Part shown: positions 52,635 through 61,593 of the stretch, piece by piece
Layout of the letters: every line of letters starts with the position of its first letter
Position numbering within the stretch: the first letter of the stretch is position 1
Assembly (NCBI RefSeq): GCF_003634215.1
Contig: NZ_RBWX01000007.1
Coordinates: 916,945-980,944, forward strand
Reading direction: 5' to 3'
DNA: 64,000 nt
Source: Sphingosinicella microcystinivorans
Lineage (GTDB): Bacteria; Pseudomonadota; Alphaproteobacteria; Sphingomonadales; Sphingomonadaceae
The notes under the pieces: model-generated
What the model was told of the DNA's origin: nothing
The model's input: only the letters and a program-made list of their open reading frames with translations
The model's database searches: none
Translations under genes and position numbers: made by a program

Positions 52635-53099
52635 GTGGCCGAGGATTTGCGTGCCTATGGGGATCCGGGATCGGATGACTTCCGGGTGGATAACTATCCG
52701 TTTTACCTGCTGAATCGTACGGTCAGCCGCTACAACGTGAACATCGAAGCGGAACTCCGCGCCATCGGCATCGATATCCCGACGTGGCGCGTGCTCATGA
52801 TTCTGGGGGAGGCGGAGCCGCAATCTATCGGCCAGGTGGCGAAGCTCGCCGTCATCAACGTCTCCACGCTGATGCGCGTTGTGGAACGGATGGAGAAGGC
52901 CGGGCTCGTCGAAACGCTTCCGTCCGCCACAGACGGCCGCGTGACGACGCTCGCGATGAAGCCCTTGGGCCACGAAAAGCTGAAGGCGGCGCGCGCCGTG
53001 ACGGCGCCGCTCTACCGGCGCCTGATCCGCGGTTTCTCGGCCACGGATTTCCGGCGCCTGATCGAGCTTCTGAACCGCCTGCACCAGAATCTGGAGTAG
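52635..53099 (+). CDS. MarR-family regulator (second of a paralogous pair)
   Basis: 154 aa from a GTG at 52635, chosen because AAGGGAGC lies 7 nt upstream; the in-frame ATG at 52563 would place the palindrome inside the coding sequence. The winged helix has IDIPTWRVLMILGEA, IGQVAKLAVINVSTLMRVVERMEKAGLV and the wing DGRVTTLAM. It resembles the MarR at 41979-42443 in length and motifs. It is divergent from the cyclase-iorAB operon across the ACTTG-N6-CAAGT palindrome, so it is the prime candidate to repress both minus-strand operons. Confidence 0.92.
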   Translation: MAEDLRAYGDPGSDDFRVDNYPFYLLNRTVSRYNVNIEAELRAIGIDIPTWRVLMILGEAEPQSIGQVAKLAVINVSTLMRVVERMEKAGLVETLPSATDGRVTTLAMKPLGHEKLKAARAVTAPLYRRLIRGFSATDFRRLIELLNRLHQNLE

Positions 53100-53176
53100 C
53101 GGTTGGTTGAAGCCGGGGAACCTTCCCGGCTGCGGCGCCTTGTAAGCCGATGAACGGCCAGCATTTCGAGGACGCC

Positions 53177-54163
53177 ATGTCGACTCCCGAGCAGCGCGGT
53201 GCAGGCGCGAACGGCCCCCACGCCCTGACGCTGCGGGCATGGCGGGAAATCCTCTTCCGCGTGTGGCGCGGCAACGGCACGCACAATCTGTCTCTCATGG
53301 CGGCGGGCGTCGCGTTCTATGCATTCCTGTCGTTCGTCCCGCTGCTCGGGGCGCTCGTGATGAGCTATGGCCTCGTTGCCGATCCGGCGACCGTCGCGAC
53401 GCACATGCGCCTCATCATCGAACTCGTACCGGCCGATGCGGCCCGGCTCATTTACGATCAGCTGCTCAACCTCACGCGGGCGGCGGCAACGGCGAAGGGG
53501 CTCGGCCTTGCCATCGCGATCGGCATTTCGATCTTCGGCGCAAGCCGCGCCGCGCGCGCCGTCATGACGGCGCTCAACGTCATCTATGATGAGCGCGATA
53601 CGCGCGGGATCATCCGCAGCGCGGCGGTTTCGGCCGTTCTTGTTGCCGGCGCCGTGTTTCTGGGCGTCTTCGGCATGCTCGCAGCCTCGGCGCTCGGCTT
53701 CGCGCGCGAACTTGCCGAAGGGATTGGGCCCTTCGCGGCCCTTGTGATGCGCGTTGTCACCTGGCTGTGCGCCGGGATTTTCTGCAGCTTCACAATCGCA
53801 GCCATGTACCGATTCGCGCCGCACCGGGCGGATGCGCGCTGGCGGTGGCTGACGACAGGATCCCTTCTGGCGACCGTGATGTGGCTTATCGCGACGCTGG
53901 GCTTCGGGGTATACGTCGCCGAATTCGGTTCCTATCAGGCAACCTATGGTTCGCTTGGCGCGGTCGTGGTGCTGCTGATGTGGCTCTATGTTTCCGCATA
54001 TGCGGTGTTGCTTGGCGGGTTGATCAACGCGGAGGCCGAACGCCAGACGGCGTGTGACACGACGACAGGCGCTTCGCGCCCGATCGGCCAGCGCGGGGCG
54101 ACCGTTGCAGACATGAGCGTGGCCGCGGACATCTATCCCGCACTGGGGCGCTCCCGGCGCTAG
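53177..54163 (+). CDS. YihY/virulence-factor-BrkB family membrane protein
   Basis: 328 aa from the ATG at 53177 (GAGGA upstream); the in-frame ATG at 53150 is an alternative. About six membrane segments; family motifs HNLSLMAAGVAFYAFLSFVPLLGA (about 35-58 by this start), LGLAIAIGISIFGASRAARAVM and LWLYVSAYAVLLGGLINAE. The family was once called RNase BN; no enzymatic role is established. It is an inner-membrane protein, not obviously linked to the catabolic genes before it. Confidence 0.92.
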   Translation: MSTPEQRGAGANGPHALTLRAWREILFRVWRGNGTHNLSLMAAGVAFYAFLSFVPLLGALVMSYGLVADPATVATHMRLIIELVPADAARLIYDQLLNLTRAAATAKGLGLAIAIGISIFGASRAARAVMTALNVIYDERDTRGIIRSAAVSAVLVAGAVFLGVFGMLAASALGFARELAEGIGPFAALVMRVVTWLCAGIFCSFTIAAMYRFAPHRADARWRWLTTGSLLATVMWLIATLGFGVYVAEFGSYQATYGSLGAVVVLLMWLYVSAYAVLLGGLINAEAERQTACDTTTGASRPIGQRGATVADMSVAADIYPALGRSRR

Positions 54164-54215
54164 ACCGCAAACGCGCCGCTGTCTGAGGCTTGCGCTCCGT
54201 GACGGATTGATTATA

Positions 54216-54226
54216 TACCGGTCGAT
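54216..54226. promoter_or_regulatory. TetR operator half-site directly abutting the tetR start
   Basis: TACCGGTCGAT ends one base before the ATG of the TetR gene. The same 11-mer occurs in opposite orientation at 54865-54875. With TTATAT just before it, the transcript may start at or near the ATG, leaving no ribosome-binding site. Confidence 0.5.
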
Positions 54227-54835
54227 ATGGAAACGGTTGCTGCTCCTGTGAAAGGTCGTCCGCGCGAGTTTTGCGTGGATACGGCGCTTGCCGCTGCGCT
54301 CCGCGTATTCTGGAGCAAGGGCTATGAAGGCGCGTCGCTCAATGACCTCACCGAGGCGATGGGCATCACGCGGCCCAGCCTCTACGCGGCGTTCGGTAAC
54401 AAGGAAGCGCTCTTTCGCAAGGCGCTCGACCTCTACGAGACCGAAAAGCTCGCCTACGTCGGCAAGTCGCTGGCGCAGCCGACAGCACGCGGTGTCGCCG
54501 CACATTTGCTGCATGGCAGCATGGAAAATCAGACCAGCACTTGCGAGCCGCACGGCTGTCTCGGCGTGATCAGCGCGGTTGCGTGCGGCGCGGAGGCCGA
54601 GTGCATCCGGCTCGAGGTGCTTGAACGCGGCAAGGTCGCGCGGCGCGCGCTCGTCGAACGCTTCGAGCGTGCGAAGACGGAAGGCGATCTCCCCGAAAGC
54701 GTGGATGTGGAGGGGTTGACCAGCTTTCTCTATGCGCTTTTGCAGGGCATGGCCGTGCAGGCAGGGGCGGGCGCGACGCGCGCCGATCTCGAACGCATGA
54801 TCGAAACCAGCATGATGATGTGGCCTTCGAAATAG
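54227..54835 (+). CDS. TetR/AcrR-family regulator
   Basis: 202 aa. The helix-turn-helix is in about residues 15-60 (CVDTALAAALRVFWSKGYEGAS, LTEAMGITRPSLYAAFGNKEALFRKAL), followed by an all-helical ligand domain with CEPHGCLGV near 105-113. No Shine-Dalgarno is present before the ATG and no better start is seen, so leaderless translation is likely. It precedes the RND efflux genes on the same strand. The shared 11-mer TACCGGTCGAT before both transcripts points to local repression of the pump. Confidence 0.92.
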   Translation: METVAAPVKGRPREFCVDTALAAALRVFWSKGYEGASLNDLTEAMGITRPSLYAAFGNKEALFRKALDLYETEKLAYVGKSLAQPTARGVAAHLLHGSMENQTSTCEPHGCLGVISAVACGAEAECIRLEVLERGKVARRALVERFERAKTEGDLPESVDVEGLTSFLYALLQGMAVQAGAGATRADLERMIETSMMMWPSK

Positions 54836-55174
54836 CAGCTTTCGCATACCGGAAATAAATCTTTATCGACCGGTACAAAAAGCTGTTGACGCACCGCAGC
54901 ACGGTTTATATACCTCTAGGTACAGAAGGTGAGCGGCCATCCCGACGGCTCACGGCATCGAAGGGAAACCGGTGCGACACTGCAGTATTCACAAGGGCTG
55001 ACGCTGGGCGACTACGTCCGTTTCAACCCGCCAATCCATAACTGAAGATTGCCCGACGAAGCTGTCCGCTTCGCCCGATGAGGCCATGTGCCCGGCAATC
55101 ATCATCCGCAACCGACGCCGCGAAGAGACGCGGCGAACGAAGGCGCTCGCGCCTTGATCAGGGAGACTTGCACC
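54836..55174. promoter_or_regulatory. Promoter region of the RND efflux operon
   Basis: The region contains ATCGACCGGTA (54865-54875), the inverse of the site before tetR, then TTGACG (54886-54891) and, 17 bp on, TATACC (54909-54914) as a possible -35/-10 pair. TACCTCTAGGTA (54911-54922) is a palindrome overlapping the -10. The arrangement fits TetR repression by blocking polymerase. About 250 bp of leader then precede the first gene; no gene is visible in them. Confidence 0.5.
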
Positions 55175-55585
55175 ATGGCTTATCTCGCCTTCACTGATGT
55201 TCTCGGCGCCGCTGCTCCGGCTACCGCGCAGCCCGCCGCAATCCTGTCCCCCGCTGCCGACCGTCCGAGCGCCCGTTTCTCGGCTCTCGAATGGTCGGTG
55301 GTGGCCCTCGCCGAGCGCGATTCCCTCTCGACGCTGCACGCCCCCGGCCGCGTCGCCGTCGCGCTCGGCACCCTCTTTGGAAGCCGGCCCAATCCGCAGC
55401 TCGCCGATTCGAAACTGGAAGCCCTGCGCAAGATCGCCGTGCTGACGTGGCATCAGGGCTATCACATCGCCGAGTCCGCGATCCGCGGCTTCCTCAGCGC
55501 CGGTTTCACCCACGATCACTATGCGCTGCTTGCGAGCAGCATCACCAATGCGCGTGCGCGCCGCGAACGAAGGAATTCCCGATGA
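55175..55585 (+). CDS. Small uncharacterised protein leading the RND operon
   Basis: 136 aa from the ATG at 55175 (GGGAG upstream); an upstream frame to 55088 is not convincing. There is no signal peptide or membrane segment. The N-terminal part is Ala/Pro-rich; the rest is probably helical (ALEWSVVALAERDSLSTLH, GRVAVALGTLFG, LEALRKIAVLTWHQGY). I do not recognise a characterised family, though similar small proteins seem familiar from sphingomonads. Its stop overlaps the ATG of the membrane-fusion protein (ATGA), which means translation is coupled and suggests a pump-related role. Confidence 0.75.
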   Translation: MAYLAFTDVLGAAAPATAQPAAILSPAADRPSARFSALEWSVVALAERDSLSTLHAPGRVAVALGTLFGSRPNPQLADSKLEALRKIAVLTWHQGYHIAESAIRGFLSAGFTHDHYALLASSITNARARRERRNSR

Positions 55586-56856
55586 ACATGATGACTAAGA
55601 TCGAAGCCGACGGCGCGACGGCATCGCCCGTGCGGCGGCGGTTTACCGATCGCCCGCTGTGGCAGCACCTGTCCGCCGCCGCACTGCCCGTGATTGCCGT
55701 CGTGGCAGTGGGCGTTCTAAACCGTGAATCGCCTGCGATTGCTGCGGCCCCGCCGCCCACGGTCACGGTTGCCGCGCCGCTCGTGCGCGATGTGACGGAG
55801 TGGGACGATCATGTCGGCCGGTTTGAACCGTCGAGTAGCGTCGAGGTGCGGCCGCGCGTCTCGGGTGCTGTCACCGCGGTACATTTCGCCGACGGCGCGA
55901 TCGTACAGAAAGGTCAGCGCCTTTTCACGATCGATCCCCGACCGTTCAACGCCGCGCTTGCGGAAGCCCGCGCGGGTGCCGCGCAGGCGCGCAGCGACGT
56001 TGCGCTTGCGGAAGCCGATCTCGAACGTGCCAACCGTCTGCGTGCGGATGATGCCGTGTCCCAAAGCGATCTCGATCGTCTTTCGGCCCGTGTTCGCGCG
56101 GCGCGCGCTGCGCTTGCAGCGGCCGATGCTCGTGTGGGTGCCCGCGCGCTCGACGTCCAGTTCACCGAGGTGCGCGCACCAATCACCGGTCGCATTTCGG
56201 ATCGGCGCGTCGATGCGGGCAATATCGTGTCCACGGCGGATGCCACCGGCGGTACGCTGCTCACCACGATCAATGCGCTCGATCCGATCTACTTCACCTT
56301 CGACAGTTCGGAGGCGCTGTTCCTGAAGGCGCAGCGCGAACGACAGAAGTCGAACGTGGCGCAGCAGGTCGAAATCCGTTTGCAGGATGAAACCGGCTAC
56401 ACCTGGAAAGGTCGTGTCGACTTCACCGACAACGGCATCAGCGCCCATTCGGGCACGATCCGCGCCCGTGCCGTCGTCGCGAACCCGGATTATTTCCTCA
56501 CGCCCGGTATGTTCGGCAACATGCGGCTGACGGATGGGTCGCCTTCGCAGGCGCTGCTCGTTCCCGATGCAGCCGTTCGCACCGATCAGGCGCGCAAGGT
56601 GGTCTATGTGGTCGGCAAGGACGGCACTGTCGCCGCGCGCGAAGTCTCGCCCGGCCCGCGCATCGGCAGCCTCCGAAGCATCCGTACAGGGCTTTCAGCC
56701 GATGAGATGGTCGTGATCCAGGGCCTCCAGATGGTGCAGCCCGGCGCGAAGGTTACGGCACGTGTCACCAAGATCGATCTGCCGGGCGCGGCGCCGACAA
56801 CCGCTGCGTCCGTGAACGAACCCGCGGCTTCGCAGGCGACCATCGCCGCGCTCTGA
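55582..56856 (+). CDS. RND efflux periplasmic adaptor (membrane-fusion protein)
   Basis: 424 aa from the ATG at 55582 (AAGGA upstream), coupled to the previous gene. One N-terminal membrane segment (about 30-50), then lipoyl/barrel parts (SSSVEVRPRVSGAVTAVHF, VQKGQRLFTIDPRPF), a coiled-coil hairpin about 115-190 (AQARSDVALAEADLERANRL and on), APITGRISDRRVDAGN, and the C-terminal domain. This is the HlyD/AcrA-type adaptor linking pump and outer-membrane channel. A long hairpin follows it before the pump gene. Confidence 0.94.
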   Translation: MNMMTKIEADGATASPVRRRFTDRPLWQHLSAAALPVIAVVAVGVLNRESPAIAAAPPPTVTVAAPLVRDVTEWDDHVGRFEPSSSVEVRPRVSGAVTAVHFADGAIVQKGQRLFTIDPRPFNAALAEARAGAAQARSDVALAEADLERANRLRADDAVSQSDLDRLSARVRAARAALAAADARVGARALDVQFTEVRAPITGRISDRRVDAGNIVSTADATGGTLLTTINALDPIYFTFDSSEALFLKAQRERQKSNVAQQVEIRLQDETGYTWKGRVDFTDNGISAHSGTIRARAVVANPDYFLTPGMFGNMRLTDGSPSQALLVPDAAVRTDQARKVVYVVGKDGTVAAREVSPGPRIGSLRSIRTGLSADEMVVIQGLQMVQPGAKVTARVTKIDLPGAAPTTAASVNEPAASQATIAAL

Positions 56857-56881
56857 TCCGACGCACAACAAACGAAGACCA

Positions 56882-56908
56882 CGCCTCCCGCGTACAGAGC
56901 GGGAGGCG
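56882..56908 (+). terminator. Strong intercistronic hairpin between adaptor and pump genes
   Basis: CGCCTCCCGC (56882-56891) and GCGGGAGGCG (56899-56908) form a perfect 10-bp stem with a 7-nt loop. No T-run follows, and the pump ATG comes 19 bp later, so it is more likely an mRNA processing/stability or partial-attenuation element that sets the adaptor:pump ratio than a full terminator. Confidence 0.55.
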
Positions 56909-56927
56909 GCAGGAAAGGCATTGTCCG

Positions 56928-59900
56928 ATGCGCTTCAGCCATTTCTTCATCCGCAGGCCCATCTTTGCGGGCGTGATCGCGATCATCATCACGATCGTCG
57001 GCGCCTTCGCTTATTTCGGCCTGCCGGTCTCGCAATTCCCCGACATCGTTCCTCCAACGGTCACGGTGAGCGCGAACTATCCCGGTGCCTCTGCCGAGAC
57101 TGTGGCCGACACGGTTGCTGCGCCGATCGAGCAGCAGATCAACGGTGTCGACAACATGCTCTACCAGTCGTCGCAATCCACTGGGGACGGGCGCCTGACG
57201 ATTACCGTCACCTTCAAGCTCGGCACCGATCTCGATGCCGCGCAGGTGCTGGTGCAAAACCGCGTCGCGCTCGCCGAGCCCAGTCTTCCTGAAGAGGTAC
57301 GTCGTCAGGGCGTCGTCGTTCGCAAGACCTCGCCGTCCTGGTTGATGGCGGTGAATGTGCTGTCGCCCGACGGATCGCTCGATCGCAGCTATGTTTCCAA
57401 TTACGCGCTCACGCAGATCAAGGACCGGTTGACGCGTGTAGACGGTATCGGCGACGTGCAGGTTTTCGGCGCGCGCGATTATGCGATGCGCATCTGGATT
57501 GATCCGGGCCGCGCCGCCGCACTCGGGCTCACCGCGGGTGAAATCGTCTCTGCACTGCGTTCGCAAAACATTCAGGTCGCGGCCGGAACCATCGGCCAGC
57601 CGCCGTTCGATACGGGCGCGGCGCAGCAGCTGAGCGTCGAGACGCAGGGCCGATTCAAGACCGCCGACGAATTCGCCGACATCATTGTCCGCACCGATGC
57701 CTCGGGTGCGATCACGCGCGTACGCGATGTCGCGCGCGTCGAACTCGGCGCGGAGGATTACGGCGTCAACGCCTACTTGTCGGGCCAGGATTCAATCATC
57801 CTCGGGATCACCCAGCGTCCGGGCACCAATGCGCTCGCGGCTGCCGAAGGCGTCAAGGCCGAGCTTGCCGAAGCTGCAAAGAGCTTTCCGCAGGGACTCG
57901 AATACCGGGTTATCTGGAACCCCACCGAATTCATCAGCGAATCAATGGGTGCGGTGCAGGCGACATTGTTCGAGGCGGCGCTGCTCGTCGTCGTCGTCAT
58001 CCTCATCTTCCTGCAAAGCTGGCGCGCGGCGATCATTCCGATCATCGCGATTCCGGTTTCACTGATCGGCACGTTCGCGGTGCTTGCAGGCCTCGGCTAT
58101 TCGCTGAACACACTGTCGATGTTCGGGCTTGTGCTTGCCATCGGCATCGTCGTCGATGATGCGATCGTCGTTGTCGAAAACGTCGAACGGAATCTCGAAC
58201 ATGGCCTCTCTCCGCGTGAGGCATCGCATCGTTCGATGGACGAAGTCTCCGCCGCGCTGGTCGCGATCGTTCTGGTGCTCTGCGCCGTGTTCGTGCCGAC
58301 AACGTTCCTCACCGGCATCACGGGTGAATTCTACCGCCAATTCGCGGTGACGATCGCCAGCGCCACGGTGATCTCGCTCGTGCTGTCGCTCACGTTGTCG
58401 CCCGCGCTCGCGGCGCTGCTGCTGCGGCCCAAGGCGGAGACGGCGCCGGCATCCGGCTGGCACCGCCGCCTGTGGCTGGCAGGGGCGTGGTTCAACCGCA
58501 ACTTCGACCGCCTGAGCGAGGGCTACGCCAATCTCACCCGCCGACTCGCGGCAGCGCCGAAGCGTGTCTTCGCGGTTTACGGCGGGCTCATGCTCGCGGC
58601 AGGCGCGCTGTTCTGGGCGACTCCGGCCGGGTTCATTCCCGCGCAGGATCAGGGCTATGCGCTCGCCGCGATCCAGCTCCCTCCGGGCAGTTCGATCGAA
58701 CAGACCGACCGAGTGCTCAAGAAAGCCGTTGCAAAATTGCTCGAAGTGCCCGGCACCGAAGCGGCGGTGATGTTCTCCGGCTTCGATGGCGCCTCGCAGA
58801 CGCAGGCGTCGAACGCCGCGGCTGCCTACGTCACCTTCAAGCCCTTCGCCAAACGCGCGAAGACCGGCCGCACCGAGGCTGCCATCGAGAACGACATGCG
58901 CGCCGCGCTTGCCGATCTCAATGAAGCGTTCGTGTTCGTCGTGCCGCCGCCGGTCATTCAGGGCATCGGCAACGGCGGCGGCTGGCGCATGATGGTGCAG
59001 GACCGGCGCGGCGCGGGCTATCAGGCACTGGAACAGGCAGCAGGCGGTGTCATCGGATCGGCGCATCAGGCGACTGAACTCGCCAACGTGCGCACGCTGT
59101 TCAACACCGCGACGCCGCGCATCTATGCCGACATCGACCGCGCCAAGGCCGACATGCTCGGTGTGCCCGCAACGCGCGTATTCGAGGCGATGCAGGTCTA
59201 TCTCGGTTCGGCGTACGTCAACGATTTCAACCTGCTCGGCCGCACTTTCCGCGTCACCGCGCAGGCCGACGCACCCTTCCGCGACGACGCTTCCGACATC
59301 GCGCAACTGAAGACGCGCTCGAACGGCGGCGGCATGGTGCCGATCGGCGCTGTCGCGACCTTCGAGGACCGTACCGGGCCGTACCGTGTCACGCGCTACA
59401 ATCTGTTCCCGGCAGTCGAGATCGATGGCGATACCGCCCCCGGCGCCTCCACCGGCCAGGCGCTCGCACGAATGGAAACGATCGCGGAAGATCTGCCGCA
59501 GGGTTTCGCGGCGGAATGGACCGATCTCGCTTTCCAGCAGAAGGCTGCGGGTAATATCGCGGTGCTGATCTTCGGCCTGTCGGTGGTGTTCGTGTTCCTC
59601 GTGCTTGCCGCGCAGTTCGAAAGCCTGATGCTGCCGCTTGCGATCATTCTCATCGTGCCGATGACGTTGCTTGCAGCGATGCTAGGCGTGAACCTGCACG
59701 GGCTCGACAACAATATCCTCACGCAGATCGGTCTCATCGTGCTCATCGGCCTTGCCGCGAAGAATGCGATTCTGATCGTTGAGTTCGCCAAGCAGGCCGA
59801 GGAGCGGGGCCTCGCACCGCACGCGGCGGCGGTCGAGGCGGCGCGCGCGCGGCTGCGTCCGATCCTGATGACGAGCTTTGCCTTCATCCTCGGCGTGCTG

Positions 59901-60086
59901 CCGCTGATGATGGGCTCGGGCCCGGGTTGGGAACTACGTCAGGCGCTCGGCACCGCCGTATTCTATGGCATGATCGGCGTCACCGCGTTCGGCCTCATCT
60001 TCACACCCGTGTTCTATGTGGTGAGCCGCAGCCTCGGCCAACGGATGCGTCGCCGCCCATCCACTGCATTGCAACTCGCCGAATAA
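56928..60086 (+). CDS. RND efflux pump, HAE1-type inner-membrane transporter
   Basis: 1052 aa, full AcrB/MexB length. N-terminus FFIRRPIFAGVIAIIITIVG; PIEQQINGVDNMLY in the pore domain; the proton-relay Asp pair in GIVVDDAIVVVENVERN (about 405) and Lys in GLAAKNAILIVEFAKQ (about 945). Twelve membrane segments in two halves. It pumps drugs, solvents or aromatic toxicants with the adaptor before it and the outer-membrane factor after it. GGAAAGG lies upstream of the ATG. Confidence 0.96.
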   Translation: MRFSHFFIRRPIFAGVIAIIITIVGAFAYFGLPVSQFPDIVPPTVTVSANYPGASAETVADTVAAPIEQQINGVDNMLYQSSQSTGDGRLTITVTFKLGTDLDAAQVLVQNRVALAEPSLPEEVRRQGVVVRKTSPSWLMAVNVLSPDGSLDRSYVSNYALTQIKDRLTRVDGIGDVQVFGARDYAMRIWIDPGRAAALGLTAGEIVSALRSQNIQVAAGTIGQPPFDTGAAQQLSVETQGRFKTADEFADIIVRTDASGAITRVRDVARVELGAEDYGVNAYLSGQDSIILGITQRPGTNALAAAEGVKAELAEAAKSFPQGLEYRVIWNPTEFISESMGAVQATLFEAALLVVVVILIFLQSWRAAIIPIIAIPVSLIGTFAVLAGLGYSLNTLSMFGLVLAIGIVVDDAIVVVENVERNLEHGLSPREASHRSMDEVSAALVAIVLVLCAVFVPTTFLTGITGEFYRQFAVTIASATVISLVLSLTLSPALAALLLRPKAETAPASGWHRRLWLAGAWFNRNFDRLSEGYANLTRRLAAAPKRVFAVYGGLMLAAGALFWATPAGFIPAQDQGYALAAIQLPPGSSIEQTDRVLKKAVAKLLEVPGTEAAVMFSGFDGASQTQASNAAAAYVTFKPFAKRAKTGRTEAAIENDMRAALADLNEAFVFVVPPPVIQGIGNGGGWRMMVQDRRGAGYQALEQAAGGVIGSAHQATELANVRTLFNTATPRIYADIDRAKADMLGVPATRVFEAMQVYLGSAYVNDFNLLGRTFRVTAQADAPFRDDASDIAQLKTRSNGGGMVPIGAVATFEDRTGPYRVTRYNLFPAVEIDGDTAPGASTGQALARMETIAEDLPQGFAAEWTDLAFQQKAAGNIAVLIFGLSVVFVFLVLAAQFESLMLPLAIILIVPMTLLAAMLGVNLHGLDNNILTQIGLIVLIGLAAKNAILIVEFAKQAEERGLAPHAAAVEAARARLRPILMTSFAFILGVLPLMMGSGPGWELRQALGTAVFYGMIGVTAFGLIFTPVFYVVSRSLGQRMRRRPSTALQLAE

Positions 60087-60101
60087 GAAAGGCGCACGCT
60101 C

Positions 60102-61529
60102 ATGTTCCGCAATCTGATGATCGCCGCCTCCGCATTGGCGCTCGCCGCCTGCACGACCGGCCCCGACTATGCCGCGCCCAAGACACCTTCATCCGTCGAT
60201 GCGTTCGTCGCGGCGACCTCCGCCGTCGATACGCTCGCGCCGGTGAAGGCCGATTGGTGGCGGCTCTACGACGATCCCGTGCTCGATGGCCTGGTCGCCG
60301 ATGCCGTCGCCGCGAACACGGATGTGCGTGTTGCCGTCGCCCGGCTGGAGAAGGCGCGCGCCGCGCTCCGAGAGGTCCGCACCGACCGGCTGCCGGACGT
60401 TGGCATCGGTGCGCGCGCCACCTACGGCCGCGTGCCTGAAAGTCAGCGCGGCCCCGGTGCAGCGCGTGAGGACTGGTCCATCGATGCCGGGCTGGATGTC
60501 GCCTATGAGGTCGATCTGTTCGGCCGCGTCTCGCGCGGGATCGAGGCCGCGCGCGGCGATCTCGGCGCCGCCGAGGCCGATCTCCAAGCGGTTCGCATCT
60601 CGGTCGTCGCCGAAACGACGCGCGCCTATGCGACGGCCGCTGCCGCGGGCGAGCAGATCGCCGTGGCGGAGCGCATCGTGGAACTGCTCGATCGGTCGCT
60701 CAGTGTCACGGAGAGGCGGCGTGCCGTGGGTCTAACCACCAGTCTCGATGTCGCGCGCATCGCCACGCTCCGCAACCAACGACAGGCCGAAATCCCTGCG
60801 CTTACCGCCGAGCGCAATGCTGCGCTGTTCCGCCTCGCCACGCTCACCGGCCGCGTGCCCGCCGATCTGCCGCCGATCGCGGCGGTGCGCATTTCCACGC
60901 TTCGGCTCGACACGCCGATCCCTGTTGGCGACGGCGCGCAGCTCCTCGCGCGCCGCCCGGATGTCCGCGCCGCCGAACGCCGCCTCGCCGCCGCAACCGC
61001 GCGCATCGGCGTCGCGACCGCCGATCTCTATCCGCGCATCAGCCTCGGCGCGTCGATCGGTTCGACCGGTCCGAACATCGGCGACGTATTCGGCGGCGGC
61101 CCGCTGCGCTGGCTGCTCGGCCCGCTCCTCAGCTGGTCGTTCACCGATCACGAACGCGCCCGCGCGCGCGTTGCCGGTGCGGAGGCCGACACGCGCGCGG
61201 CGCTCGCGGGTTTCGACGGCACCGTGCTGCGTTCGCTCGAGGAGACCGAAACGGCGCTTTCCGCCTACGCGAGCGCGCTTGATCGGCGCACGGCGCTGAA
61301 GGCGGCGCGAGACGCGGCAGAGCAGGCCGCCCGCATCGTGCGCGCGCAGCAGCGGGAAGGGCAGGTGGATAGCCTCGCACTCATCGATGCGGAGCGCACT
61401 TTTGCGGAAACCGAAGCGCAGCTCGCCGCGATCGACGCGGGCATCGCGGACGCTCAGATCAACCTGTTCAAGGCGCTCGGCGGCGGCTGGAGCGCGGGCG
61501 CCGCCGCGTACGCAGCGGCCTTGCCGTAA
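60102..61529 (+). CDS. RND outer-membrane factor lipoprotein, NodT/OprM family
   Basis: 475 aa, 15 bp after the pump gene. A lipoprotein signal ends in LALAAC at Cys16. Two repeated OEP segments follow, each with long helices and DWWRLYDDPVLDGLV near the start. Family motifs include GLDVAYEVDLFGRVSRGIEAAR, TSLDVARIATLRNQRQAE and LLARRPDVRAAERRLAAATARIGVATADLYP-type regions further on. It forms the trimeric outer-membrane channel of the pump. It is the last gene of the tetR-linked operon. Confidence 0.95.
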   Translation: MFRNLMIAASALALAACTTGPDYAAPKTPSSVDAFVAATSAVDTLAPVKADWWRLYDDPVLDGLVADAVAANTDVRVAVARLEKARAALREVRTDRLPDVGIGARATYGRVPESQRGPGAAREDWSIDAGLDVAYEVDLFGRVSRGIEAARGDLGAAEADLQAVRISVVAETTRAYATAAAAGEQIAVAERIVELLDRSLSVTERRRAVGLTTSLDVARIATLRNQRQAEIPALTAERNAALFRLATLTGRVPADLPPIAAVRISTLRLDTPIPVGDGAQLLARRPDVRAAERRLAAATARIGVATADLYPRISLGASIGSTGPNIGDVFGGGPLRWLLGPLLSWSFTDHERARARVAGAEADTRAALAGFDGTVLRSLEETETALSAYASALDRRTALKAARDAAEQAARIVRAQQREGQVDSLALIDAERTFAETEAQLAAIDAGIADAQINLFKALGGGWSAGAAAYAAALP

Positions 61530-61593
61530 ACGCGTTCAGCCTCCGCTCATCCACGGGCGCAAAGGATGTGCCGAAGCAAGGGCGAACGAGGTC

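Noticed and set aside
53012-54847. 611-codon minus-strand frame opposite YihY and TetR genes
   Set aside because: It spans two well-supported genes and an intergenic region; composition artefact.
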